Origin: Dehalococcoidia bacterium
GTDB taxonomy: Bacteria; Chloroflexota; Dehalococcoidia; DSTF01; WHTK01
NCBI GenBank assembly: GCA_009377745.1
Contig: WHTK01000008.1
Coordinates: 62,001-126,000, forward strand
Length of the DNA stretch: 64,000 nt
Direction: 5' to 3'
Under the pieces are notes generated by a model. The model searched no databases and was not told the DNA's origin. It was given only the letters and a program-made list of their open reading frames with translations. The position numbers were made by a program, and so were the translations under genes. This document shows, in pieces, positions 39,470 to 48,674 of the stretch (positions are counted from its first letter, which is position 1; the number at the start of each line of letters is the position of its first letter).

Positions 39470-41299
39470 ATGAAAACGAGTTCGAAATCATGGCTTCCAA
39501 GTCGGACGCGCATGGCGGTCAGTCGGCGACGGTTCCTAGGCAGCGTCGCTGCCGGTGCCGGCGCAACCGTTCTTCTCGCATGTGGCGGCGAGGGTGAGAC
39601 CGGCCTGAAGTTCGACGACGCCAGCAGCTCGCGCGAGCCCGGCACAGTTTGGAACACAAGGAACGATTGGAAGTTAGCGGACGAGACGAAGGAAGCAGTC
39701 CGTGGCGGGATCTACCCCGGTCACGTGCTGTCCGAGATGACTGGCAACTTCGATGCCATGACCTTTGTTGGGAGCGAGATTCCCTATGCAGCCCATGTGT
39801 ATGAGCAGCTTGTCGTATTCAAGCGTGGGCCAGGCATCGATCCTTCGTCACAAGCTGCCAACCTTCCAGTCGGTGCACTCGCAGAGTCATGGGAATTCGC
39901 CGATGAAGGCACTACGGTCACTTTCACCTTGCGTCCCGGGGTGAAGTTCCACAATGTTGCCCCAGTAAACGGACGCGTGATGGATATCGAGGACTGGAAG
40001 ACAAGCCAGGAACGACACCTGCAGATAAACCCGTTCAGAGACTTCCTGGGCGATGTCTTGGATAAGACGGAGTATCCCGACGCCCGCCATATGGTCTGGA
40101 AACTCAAGCATGCATACGCGCCGATCTTCCAACGGGCACCCCATGACAACTGGGGCTACCTCGTAATGCCAAAGGAACTTAACGCCAATCCAGACGTTGC
40201 GCGTACAAATGCTATCGGCACGGGCTTCAAAATTCTCGACAAGCATCAGCCGGCTATCACGCTCGAGTATCGCAAGAACGCTGAATACTGGGGTGGCGAT
40301 CCTTTCATCGAGCGTTGGCACACGCCCATCATCCCTGAGCACGCCAACCGCTACGCACAATTCGTCACCGGCGGCATAATGGATTTCGCCCCCACCGCCC
40401 GTGAGGTGCTGGCCCTTGCCAAGGACGTCCCCAACGCGGTAATCGTCGCTGATCCTCCGGAGCAGGACCGCGCCGCACGTTATCTGTTCGGTGTACTTAA
40501 TCCTGATGGTCAACCCACGGTGGATCCCCGAGTACGCATTGCCATCCGCCGTTCGGTAGACTTCAAGAGCATTGGGGAATTCCTCGGTGGCAAGACAGCA
40601 TTCGAGACAGCCGGTGTTCCGATTGAGATACTTCCAATGACTCATGTACCTCAGGACCCCACCTATTGGCTAAATCCCGAGAAGGGTGAATTGGGTAATC
40701 TCTCTGAGAACTTCCTCTACGGGCCGGAGGAAGCCAAGAAGCTCACGGCCGCAACTGGGCATAGTGGGTTGGTACCCCTGACCATTGCCGTTCAACTAGC
40801 GCGTGGAGAGATTCCAGAGTACGACCAGCTCGTCGTTGATAGTCTGAAGGCCTCGAATACCTTCGACGTTAAACCCATTCTAAGCGCTACGTCAGTTGAG
40901 CAAAACAAATACCGTCTTGAGCGAGATTTTGATGGCATGGTCTGGATCGGCGGCAGCAATATCGAGATCGATTACCTTCTTGCACGAAATTACACGACTG
41001 TAGCAGCTCGGGATGGCAAGACTGCCTATGGTCATGTAAAGACGGAAGCGTTTCTCAAGGCTCAGCGACGCGAGCTAGACTTCGAGAAGCGAATGAAGAT
41101 CATTCGGGACTTGCAACTATGGTTCGCGGAGTGGTTCCCGTCTATCCCTGCCCAGCATTTGTCCACAAGATACCGGTTCCGGTGGCCTTGGCTGCATAAC
41201 TCTAATTGGGGAGGAAGTGAGTCGCCACCGACAGGACGACCGCACTGGGGCTCGCATCTGAACTGGCTAGACGCTGATATGCCCCGCCGGAATGGCTAG
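39470..41299 (+). CDS. Family 5 ABC-transporter substrate-binding lipoprotein, Tat type
   Basis: About 609 residues. The signal peptide has a twin-arginine motif (SRRRFLGSVAAGAGATVL) ending in a lipobox (LLACGG), so it is likely exported folded and lipid-anchored. The mature protein has the SBP_bac_5 pattern: VYEQLVVFKRGPG, LAESWEFADEGTTVTFTLRPG, KFHN, then RIAIRRSVDF and the late ALKASNTFDVK-like segment. Family 5 binds peptides, opines, nickel or small organics. There are no permease or ATPase genes beside it. ATG 39470 has GGAGGGAG upstream; the ATG at 39407 lies out of that spacing. GC is lower than in housekeeping genes. Confidence 0.88.
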   Translation: MKTSSKSWLPSRTRMAVSRRRFLGSVAAGAGATVLLACGGEGETGLKFDDASSSREPGTVWNTRNDWKLADETKEAVRGGIYPGHVLSEMTGNFDAMTFVGSEIPYAAHVYEQLVVFKRGPGIDPSSQAANLPVGALAESWEFADEGTTVTFTLRPGVKFHNVAPVNGRVMDIEDWKTSQERHLQINPFRDFLGDVLDKTEYPDARHMVWKLKHAYAPIFQRAPHDNWGYLVMPKELNANPDVARTNAIGTGFKILDKHQPAITLEYRKNAEYWGGDPFIERWHTPIIPEHANRYAQFVTGGIMDFAPTAREVLALAKDVPNAVIVADPPEQDRAARYLFGVLNPDGQPTVDPRVRIAIRRSVDFKSIGEFLGGKTAFETAGVPIEILPMTHVPQDPTYWLNPEKGELGNLSENFLYGPEEAKKLTAATGHSGLVPLTIAVQLARGEIPEYDQLVVDSLKASNTFDVKPILSATSVEQNKYRLERDFDGMVWIGGSNIEIDYLLARNYTTVAARDGKTAYGHVKTEAFLKAQRRELDFEKRMKIIRDLQLWFAEWFPSIPAQHLSTRYRFRWPWLHNSNWGGSESPPTGRPHWGSHLNWLDADMPRRNG

Positions 41300-41317
41300 C
41301 ATTTCTCCGGGCGATAA

Positions 41318-41347
41318 GGCGCTTGCGCGATCACGCAAGCGCCTTTT
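41318..41347 (+). terminator. Intrinsic terminator after the substrate-binding protein
   Basis: GGCGCTTGCG (41318-41327), loop CGATCA, CGCAAGCGCC (41334-41343), TTTT. A perfect 10-bp stem. Confidence 0.85.
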
Positions 41348-41457
41348 AACTTCGCTTCGGCAGCCAACAGAGGGCAGTGGCTAGATGAGAAGAAACGCGA
41401 CGTTCTATGACAATGCCGCGAAGCCTCCCCATCAGATTCTTGTTAGAGGAAGAGTCA

Positions 41458-43795
41458 ATGGGTCAAGGTGACGAAACGGTTTACACGATCATTGGTGAGC
41501 CTACCCCGCGTGTCGAAAGCCGGGCTAAGGTCAGCGGCGCGGCGAAATTCACTGCTGACATCGACATTCCTGACGTGCTCTGGGGGAAGGCCCTTCATAG
41601 CCCATATGCCCACGCCCGCATCCTTCGCATCGACGTTACGAAAGCCAGGGAACTGAGCGGCGTACACGCCGTTATAACTGGAGCAGACGTGGGCCGTGGC
41701 CTCTACGGCCGCTTGCTCAAGGATATTCCTGCACTGGCCCAAGACCGCGTTCGATTCATCGGCGAGAGAGTCGCAGCGGTGGCGGCAGTGGACAAAGAGA
41801 CGGCAAGGCGTGCCCTGGCGTTAATCGAGATTGAGTACGAAGAGTTGCCGGCCATCTTTGATCCAATCGCCGCTTTGGAACCAGACGCGCCAATTCTCCA
41901 CCCTGACTTTGGCTCGTACCCAGGCGCACGGGCTGCGGACGAGCCGTCCAACGGCTTCGCCCGCACTCTAACGGAGCGCGGTGATATCAACGCGGCTCTT
42001 GCCACCGCAGACGTCGTGGTTGAGAACACGTTTCGGCTTCAACGGATGCACCAGGCTTACCTGGAACCACAATCCGTGATGGTCGCGTTGGAAGCCGGAC
42101 GTGTGCAAGTCTGGACGGGTAGCAAGACACCTTACAACGCCCGCGAAGCTTTAGCGACCGCCGTTGGGGTGCCTGAAGCCAGCGTCGTACTACACCCGGT
42201 TCTGATCGGCGGAGACTTCGGTGGCAAAGGCACGCCTAGCGAGTTTGCCAATTTGCTACTTCCTCGCGAAGGAATCGGGCCGTCCGGTGCGGATGGTCCT
42301 CGATTACGTCGAGGAGTTCAGAGCGGATGATCCGCGTCACGAGGTCGTCATCAAACTCAAGACAGGCGCACAGAAAGACGGCGTGCTAACGGCCCACTAC
42401 GTCGAGTACATCGTGAACTGTGGCGCCTACGCGGGCCACAAACCCCGAGGTACAATCCCGGCGGCCGCTGCAGCAGCCGGGCCATACCGGATCCCAAATA
42501 CCCGCGTCGAGTCGGTTCAGGTGTACACGAATACCGTCCATGGCGGATACATGCGCGCTCCGGGCGAACCTCAGGCCGTCTTTGCCCTCGAGTCGCAACT
42601 GGATGAAGTCGCACGAAGGCTATCCATAGACCCCTTGGATTTCCGACTGAAGAACCTAATCCAGGACGAAGAGGAGGCAGCGAACGGAGAACGCCTTCGC
42701 CACGTGCGTGCGGCAGAAACGATTAGTGCGGCGGCAGAAGCCGCCGAATATGGCTCTCCGAAGCCGCCATTTGTGGGACGCGGCCTCGCTATCGGCGAGC
42801 GCAGCTCAGGCGGTGGGCAGGGGACAGCTATTGTCACACTCTGCCCGGACGGCGCAGTCCTTCTGGAGACGCCGGTCTTCGACCAAGGTACGGGGACGTA
42901 CACGACTCTGTGCCAGGTCGTCGCGGAGGAGCTTAGCCTGCCGGTGAACCGGGTTCAGATCAAGGTCCGTGACACAGATGTCGTACCGTTCGACTCAGGG
43001 ATCGCGGGAAGCCGCGGGACGAGAGTCAACTCGACAGCAGCGTTTCAGGCAGCAGAAGCAGCTCGGCTTGAGCTGTTCCGCGTTGCTCATGACTTTTTGG
43101 GCTGGCCGGAAGACCAGATGTCGCTAAGTGGTGACAACCTGGAACGTCTGGACAGCGAGGACGTGATCCTCTGGCATGATCTGGTTAAGAGACTTGGGAA
43201 GCCGCTCATAGGCGAAGTCCACGTGGAAGAGAGTGGGCGTTCGCATGTGACCTCCTTCGTGGCACAGGTGGCCGAGGTAGCAGTGGATCCAGAAACAGGG
43301 GCCGTTCAATTGCTACGATTCACGACGGCACATGACGTCGGCCGAATCCTGAACCCTTTGGGGCATCAGGGCCAGATCAACGGCGCAGTCGTCCAGGGAA
43401 TTGGTTACGCCTTGATGGAAGAGCTCCGGGTCGAAGATGGCGCAGTAACGTCCCTGTCCTTTGGGGACTACAAGATCCCGGTCATCCGCGATATCCCTCC
43501 CCTCTACACTGTACTGCTCGGTTCGAAGGAAGGAGCAGGGCCCTTTCAAACCAGAGGCATTGGCGAGAGCCCGACCATCCCAGTCGCCGCCGCAATCGCT
43601 AACGCTGTCGCCGACGCTTGCGGAATTCGAATACGTGAGCTACCTATAACAGCCGAGAAAGTCTACCGGGGACTAAGGGCAAGGCGTAACCCGAAGGACG
43701 CCATGCGCCAACGAGCACACCAATCTCGTAGCGACTCAGTCTATGTAGCTGAGCGCGGACCAGGTGAGGAAGTCGACGAAATCGTCCGCGAGTGA
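41458..43795 (+). CDS. Molybdenum hydroxylase large subunit (xanthine/aldehyde oxidoreductase family), frameshifted
   Basis: About 778 residues in two frames (41458 to about 42243, then to 43795) that join if one T in GAGTTTG (42244) is removed: GGDFGGKGTPSELPICYFLAKESGRPV. N-terminal part GAAKFTADIDIPDVLWGKALHS is the a/b hammerhead; GGDFGGKG binds the cofactor; RGIGESPTIPVAAA (about 713) has the catalytic Glu. It would oxidise a hydroxylatable ring or aldehyde using Moco. The FAD and 2Fe-2S subunits are not adjacent. The last 20 codons (43736-43795) read antisense through a malate synthase remnant, so the native C-terminus was altered. Start is ATG 41458 after AGAGGAAG. Confidence 0.88.
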
Positions 43796-44405
43796 GACAT
43801 CCTCCATGATCTGGCGCGCGTCGGCGAAGCGGCGGCCAGCGTCAGAAGGTAGCTTGGCGGCCTCTTCATCGATGATCTGGCGCACGAGCTCACGCGTCAC
43901 TTTGCGTCCGTCGTCCAGGGCAGCGCCGCGGTGAACCCACTGCCAGAGCTGGGTGCGGGATATCTCGGCGGTCGCGACATCCTCCATGAGGTTGTGATCG
44001 AGACGGCGCCGAAGCCCTGCAGCCATGCCTCAATGTACTGGAGGGAGACGCTGACGTTGCCGCGTTGGCCATTCTCGGTGATCTTTGCCCCGGGAACCTT
44101 GAAGTCAATCAAGTCTCCGGGTTGGTATTGACATCCGCCCGCAGCCGCGCGACCTGGTTAGGCCGCTCGCTCAAGACCTCGCGAAAATGTCCATCGCGAC
44201 CTCGACGAGGTCGGGATGGGCTACCCAGGTACCATCGAAGCCGTCACTCGCCTCCCATATTTTGTCCTCGCGCACGCGGGCGAGAGCGTTTTCAGTCTCG
44301 AAAGCGGCGAGGACGCTCGATCAAGACGGTGGCTTTAATTGCTCCGTGGTCAATTCCCAGTCTCTCCTCGGCAAAATTGAAGACCTTCGTTCACCGCTTC
44401 CATGG
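43736..44405 (-). pseudogene. Decayed malate synthase (C-terminal half)
   Basis: Reading the minus strand gives, in order and in changing frames, EVFNFAEERLGIDHGAIKAT (about 44400-44330), [20 protein letters not shown] and [13 protein letters not shown], then [39 protein letters not shown], and finally [19 protein letters not shown] through DFVDFLTWSALSYID, ending TGA at 43736. At least four frameshifts and a deletion of roughly 100 codons after VLIE. The last 85 residues are about three quarters identical to the intact aceB product at 46927, so it is a second, diverged lineage, in inverted orientation. It cannot be functional. Confidence 0.85.
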
Positions 44406-44932
44406 CGCCCGGCCGCTACTCACCTCGGGCTTCTGTCTGGTGAGTCTCAGCTTCTGGCTCGCAGCAGTAACTGACGTCGGGCCCGGTTACAGCCGGGCCT
44501 TTCACGATCCTGTCAATGCGCGAGGCTGGCCCCTGGCTCGCTCGCTGTGCTTCATCCGTACTCCTTTCTAGCCCACTTGAAGTTATGCCCACCAACGATA
44601 GCACATTTCCCAATTGTTTAAACAATAAGTAAAATATGTCATGCAGTAATCTACGATTCTCGCTCTTGTGCTTGGAGCACTGGTCCACAACTTTGGAGAC
44701 GTTCGCGACCCGGACCGACTCGCCAAGCCTTCTTTGTCAATGCAACGGGCCACTAGGCACGGCTTTGTCGAGCGAAGGCAGGCGCACCAGAACGAGAATT
44801 TGGCTTTGAGGCATGGCCAGGTAGATGCGTAAGGAACGAACGCCGAGCTCTAGGATTTCCTCACTTCCGTTTCATGGGTTAATGTGTCCTGGGCAATGGC
44901 TAGTAAAATAACTGACTTCCGTAGGGTTGAAG
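44406..44932. other. Non-coding stretch with lower GC
   Basis: No ORF with family resemblance, RNA gene or terminator found. An AT-rich patch (around 44600-44650, AACAATAAGTAAAATATG) stands out. Likely leftover from the rearrangement that brought in the malate synthase remnant. Confidence 0.5.
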
Positions 44933-45244
44933 ATGAAGAACGCAGAGTCTCTTAAGCCTGACGACGGGAGCAGTGTTCCAAACCGCCGTTCGTTATTCTC
45001 CCTGGCCGGACTTTTCATATTGATGGCTCTGATCTGCGTCTTTGCAGGCCTTGAAGGACTCGCAGACGAAGGCTTGTCGCTTGTATCTTACGCGTTTGCT
45101 TCGGCCCTTCTTTTCATGGGCGTAGGCTCCATCTTGGTTGCCCGTGGGTTTTGGACGACGAATGACTTCGCCAGATGGACGGGCATTGTCTTTTTAGGAG
45201 ACTTAGCTGTGGTGACATTGCTCTTGGTGGCGGCCGATAGCTAA
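44933..45244 (+). CDS. Small membrane protein, three helices
   Basis: A 103-residue protein with three hydrophobic segments (LFSLAGLFILMALICVFAG, LVSYAFASALLFMGVGSILV, WTGIVFLGDLAVVTLLLV). Family not recognised. ATG 44933 is preferred to TTG 44927. Stands alone between the malate synthase remnant and the aldehyde dehydrogenase operon. Confidence 0.6.
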   Translation: MKNAESLKPDDGSSVPNRRSLFSLAGLFILMALICVFAGLEGLADEGLSLVSYAFASALLFMGVGSILVARGFWTTNDFARWTGIVFLGDLAVVTLLLVAADS

Positions 45245-45311
45245 GCCGGGGGACTAATCCTACGGGGGCTCTATTGAGTAACGAAATTGAATTAGCAGAA
45301 GCTCAACTAGT

Positions 45312-45341
45312 TTGCTTAAAGGCACTATTCCGTGCTACGCT
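45312..45341 (+). promoter_or_regulatory. Candidate promoter of the aldehyde dehydrogenase-malate synthase operon
   Basis: -35 TTGCTT (45312-45317), 18-nt spacer, extended -10 TGC-TACGCT (45336-45341), leaving a leader of about 100 nt before the ATG at 45447. Confidence 0.4.
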
Positions 45342-45446
45342 GCGCGCCGCACTTAGCTGGAGAAACTTAGGCATAGCCTATCGGCTTCGGCTCGGCTCTC
45401 AAACAAATCGCAACTGGTTCGCGGGATAGCTTGAGGAGAATTTGTT

Positions 45447-46922
45447 ATGTCGCTGGAGGCCTTGAGGGCACTGGAGCTCGGGAAGGTGTTGCCGGATGGC
45501 AAACACTTAATTGGCGGCGAATGGGTGTCGGCGCAAGCCGGTGAGACCATTGACGTGATCAACCCCGCCACCCAAGAACTGCTTCTGCGCGTCCCACGTG
45601 GAAAGGAGGTGGACATCGACGCTGCCTGTCAGGCAGCAGCCCGGGCATTTCCCGCTTGGCGCGACATGAACCCGACCATGCGGGCAAATCTCCTGAGTCG
45701 ATGGGCTAACCTCCTGACCGCCCGCTCGGAGGAGATATCTCTCCTCGAGGCGATCGAGGTGGGCCGACCGCATAAGGGACGCACCAATATCGGCATGAAC
45801 CTGCAGTACTTCGCGGGCTTCGCTGATAAGATCACCGGTACAACGCTGCCTTCCGTCAAGCCAGAGGCGCTAGGTTTCACGCTGCGCGAGCCTTACGGCG
45901 TTTGTGGCTGCATCGTTCCTTGGAACGGCCCGACGACGCTGATGATGAACGACACGGCGCCATGCTTAGCTGCTGGCAACACACTTGTTGTCAAGCCGGC
46001 TGAGGATGCGCCGCTGGCCTGCCTCTTGGTCGCCAAACTGGCGCTGGAGGCAGGTATCCCGCCGGGCGTACTGAACATCGTGACCGGGTATGGGAATGAG
46101 GCCGGTGCGGCTCTGCCCCTGCACCCTGAGATTCGGCGCATGGGTTTCACGGGGTCACCCGAGACAGGGGCTATCGTCATGAAGCTCTGCGCTGAGCACT
46201 TAGTGCCGCTGCACCTAGAGCTCGGAGGCAAGTCACCGCAGATCGTTCTGCGCGACGCCGACCTCGAAAAGGCTATCCCAACCATCGTGCGCCAACTCGT
46301 CTCGAACAGTGGCCAAATTTGCTACACCGGCACACGCCTCCTCGTTGAGGAAAGCATGCGCAAGAATGTTGTTGCAGCCGTAGCCCAGGAGATGCAGCGC
46401 GTGCGCGTGGGCCAATGGAGCGACGATGCCGACATGGGTCCTCTCATCAATATCAAACAAGAAAGACGGGTTCTGGACTACATGGAAATCGGCCGAGATG
46501 AAGGCGCCCGTCTGGTAGTGGGCGGTGGCAAGCTAGCGGGCGAAAAATTCGATCGTGGTTTCTTCGTCGAACCGACGCTGTTTGATGACGTTAAGCCTGG
46601 CATGCGTATCGCTCAGGAAGAAATCTTCGGGCCAGTCCTGTCCACAATTTCGTTCAGTGACCCAGAAGAGGCCGTCGAGATCGCCAACAGCACCAAGTAC
46701 GGATTGGCTGCCTCTGTCTGGACCAACGACCTTCGACGTGCTGTGCGGGTGGCTAAGGGCATCCAAGCTGGCCAGGTCTACGTCAACACCTACGGCTGGG
46801 GCAGCGTCATCGGTGCGCCATTTGGTGGCTACAAGCACAGCGGCTTCGGACGAACTCACGGCTATGAAACGATCCTCGATTACACGCAGGTCAAGAGCGT
46901 GATCATCAACGCAGAGGACTGA
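45447..46922 (+). CDS. NAD(P)-dependent aldehyde dehydrogenase
   Basis: A 491-residue aldehyde dehydrogenase superfamily member that oxidises an aldehyde to the acid. Nucleophile Cys292 is in VSNSGQICYTGTRLL and the general base Glu258 in LHLELGGKSP; the oxyanion Asn is in PWNGPTTLM, and QEEIFGPVLS closes the active site. Length is typical. AGGAG lies upstream. The malate synthase gene starts 4 nt after its stop, so both are one operon; a glyoxylate-related aldehyde (for example glycolaldehyde) would fit but is not shown. Confidence 0.93.
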   Translation: MSLEALRALELGKVLPDGKHLIGGEWVSAQAGETIDVINPATQELLLRVPRGKEVDIDAACQAAARAFPAWRDMNPTMRANLLSRWANLLTARSEEISLLEAIEVGRPHKGRTNIGMNLQYFAGFADKITGTTLPSVKPEALGFTLREPYGVCGCIVPWNGPTTLMMNDTAPCLAAGNTLVVKPAEDAPLACLLVAKLALEAGIPPGVLNIVTGYGNEAGAALPLHPEIRRMGFTGSPETGAIVMKLCAEHLVPLHLELGGKSPQIVLRDADLEKAIPTIVRQLVSNSGQICYTGTRLLVEESMRKNVVAAVAQEMQRVRVGQWSDDADMGPLINIKQERRVLDYMEIGRDEGARLVVGGGKLAGEKFDRGFFVEPTLFDDVKPGMRIAQEEIFGPVLSTISFSDPEEAVEIANSTKYGLAASVWTNDLRRAVRVAKGIQAGQVYVNTYGWGSVIGAPFGGYKHSGFGRTHGYETILDYTQVKSVIINAED

Positions 46923-46926
46923 TTGA

Positions 46927-48504
46927 ATGGTTGATCAAACCCAAGTTGAGCTAAAGGGACCTGTTCAGGGCCGCGCGAGCGAGATATTGACGCCCTCAGC
47001 ACTGGACTTCATCTCTGAGCTCCAGCGCCGTTTCAATCCGACCCGTCAGCAGTTGTTGGCGGCCCGCGCCGCCCGTCAGGCGCGTTTCGACGCCGGAGAG
47101 CGCCCGGGCTTTCTGCCTGAGACTAAGAGCATCCGCGAATCCGAATGGCGCGTAGCTCCGCCACCGGACGACTTACAAGACCGGCGTGTAGAGATCACTG
47201 GCCCGAGCGAACGTAAGATGATGATCAACGCACTAAACTGCGGTGCAAAGGTCTTCATGGCGGACTTCGAGGACGCTAATACTCCCACTTGGCACAACAT
47301 GGTCGAAGGGCAGATCAACCTCGTTGACGCCGTCAACCAGACCATCACCTTCGACAACCCCGATGGTCGCGTTTACAAACTCAACGACGTCACTGCGACT
47401 CTCATGGTGCGCCCCCGCGGCTGGCATCTGGATGAGCGCCATGTCGTCGTAGATGGCCAGTCGATGTCCGGCAGCCTCTTCGATTTCGGACTCTACTTCT
47501 TCCACAACGCTCGCCCCCTCTTGGCCCGCGGCAGCGGTCCATATTTCTACCTACCAAAAATTGAGGGGCACCTTGAGGCCCGCCTTTGGGAGCAGGTATT
47601 CGCCTTCGCCGAGGATAGCCTCGGCATCCCTCACGGCTCTATCAAGGCCACGGTATTGATCGAGACGGTGCTTGCCGCCTTCGAGATCGAAGAGATCCTA
47701 TATGAACTGCGAGATCACTCGGCTGGCTGCAACGCTGGTCGCTGGGATTACATCTTTAGCATTAACAAGAAGTTTCGCAACTGGTCTGATCTCATTTTGC
47801 CTGATCGCGGCGAGATCACTATGACGGTCCCGTTCATGCGGACCTACACGGAGGAGCTTGTCAAAGTTTGCCATCGCCGTGGCGCCCATGCCGTCGGCGG
47901 TATGGCTGCATTCATCCCCAGCCGCCGCGACCTCGAGGTCACAGCGCAGGCTCTGGCCCGGGTACGCGAGGACAAGCAACGCGAAGCCAGCGATGGCTTC
48001 GACGGCACCTGGGTGGCCCATCCAGACCTCGTTGAGGTAGCTATGAACGTCTTCGATGGCGTCCTAGGAGACCGGCCCAACCAGGTCGAGCGGCAGCGTC
48101 CTGATGTTAAAACCAAGAACGCCGATCTCATCGCCTTCCAAGTACCGGGCGGCAAGATCACGGAGGTTGGCCTACGTAGTAATGTCAGCGTCTCGCTGCA
48201 GTATGTCGAAGCTTGGCTGCAGGGTTACGGTGCAGTTGCCATTAATAACCTCATGGAGGATGTCGCGACCGCTGAGATTTCCCGCACCCAGCTCTGGCAG
48301 TGGATCCAGCGCGGCGCGTCTTTAGAAGACGGCCGCCAGATTAACCGCGAGCTCGTGCGTCAAATTATCAATGAAGAGGTCGCTAAACTTCCCACCGACA
48401 CTGGTCGCCGTTTTGGCGAAGCACGCGAGATCATCGAACTGGTCGCCTTAGCTGACGAATTCGTCGACTTCCTCACTTGGCCTGCCTACAACTACATCGA
48501 CTAG
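46927..48504 (+). CDS. aceB: Malate synthase A
   Basis: Condenses glyoxylate with acetyl-CoA to malate. A 525-residue form A enzyme: [26 protein letters not shown] (catalytic Arg, about 164), family signature [18 protein letters not shown] (about 261-278) and the C-terminal [20 protein letters not shown] with the catalytic Asp. Family length is 520-550. It follows the aldehyde dehydrogenase by 4 nt with GAGG upstream. No isocitrate lyase is in the window, so glyoxylate may come from a different route. A decayed relative lies in reverse at 43736-44405. Confidence 0.96.
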   Translation: MVDQTQVELKGPVQGRASEILTPSALDFISELQRRFNPTRQQLLAARAARQARFDAGERPGFLPETKSIRESEWRVAPPPDDLQDRRVEITGPSERKMMINALNCGAKVFMADFEDANTPTWHNMVEGQINLVDAVNQTITFDNPDGRVYKLNDVTATLMVRPRGWHLDERHVVVDGQSMSGSLFDFGLYFFHNARPLLARGSGPYFYLPKIEGHLEARLWEQVFAFAEDSLGIPHGSIKATVLIETVLAAFEIEEILYELRDHSAGCNAGRWDYIFSINKKFRNWSDLILPDRGEITMTVPFMRTYTEELVKVCHRRGAHAVGGMAAFIPSRRDLEVTAQALARVREDKQREASDGFDGTWVAHPDLVEVAMNVFDGVLGDRPNQVERQRPDVKTKNADLIAFQVPGGKITEVGLRSNVSVSLQYVEAWLQGYGAVAINNLMEDVATAEISRTQLWQWIQRGASLEDGRQINRELVRQIINEEVAKLPTDTGRRFGEAREIIELVALADEFVDFLTWPAYNYID

Positions 48505-48674
48505 TTCTCAAATGCTCAACCGGAAAGTCTCCTGAAGCGCCTGGCACTTCGTACAACTCTCCAAGGCTGTGACGCCTGACTGTCTCTGGGTGATGTGCGA
48601 CCGCTGGGAGGCGATGATGTCGGCCATGGATGTTGGTCGATACGAGTGGGCATAGGTGGAAGAGCCTCCTGTAG

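Noticed and set aside
42221..42330. Two separate molybdenum hydroxylase genes
   Set aside because: The frames overlap and join as one family protein when one T is removed.
44065..44571. 168-codon plus-strand frame
   Set aside because: Runs antisense through the malate synthase remnant and has no family pattern.
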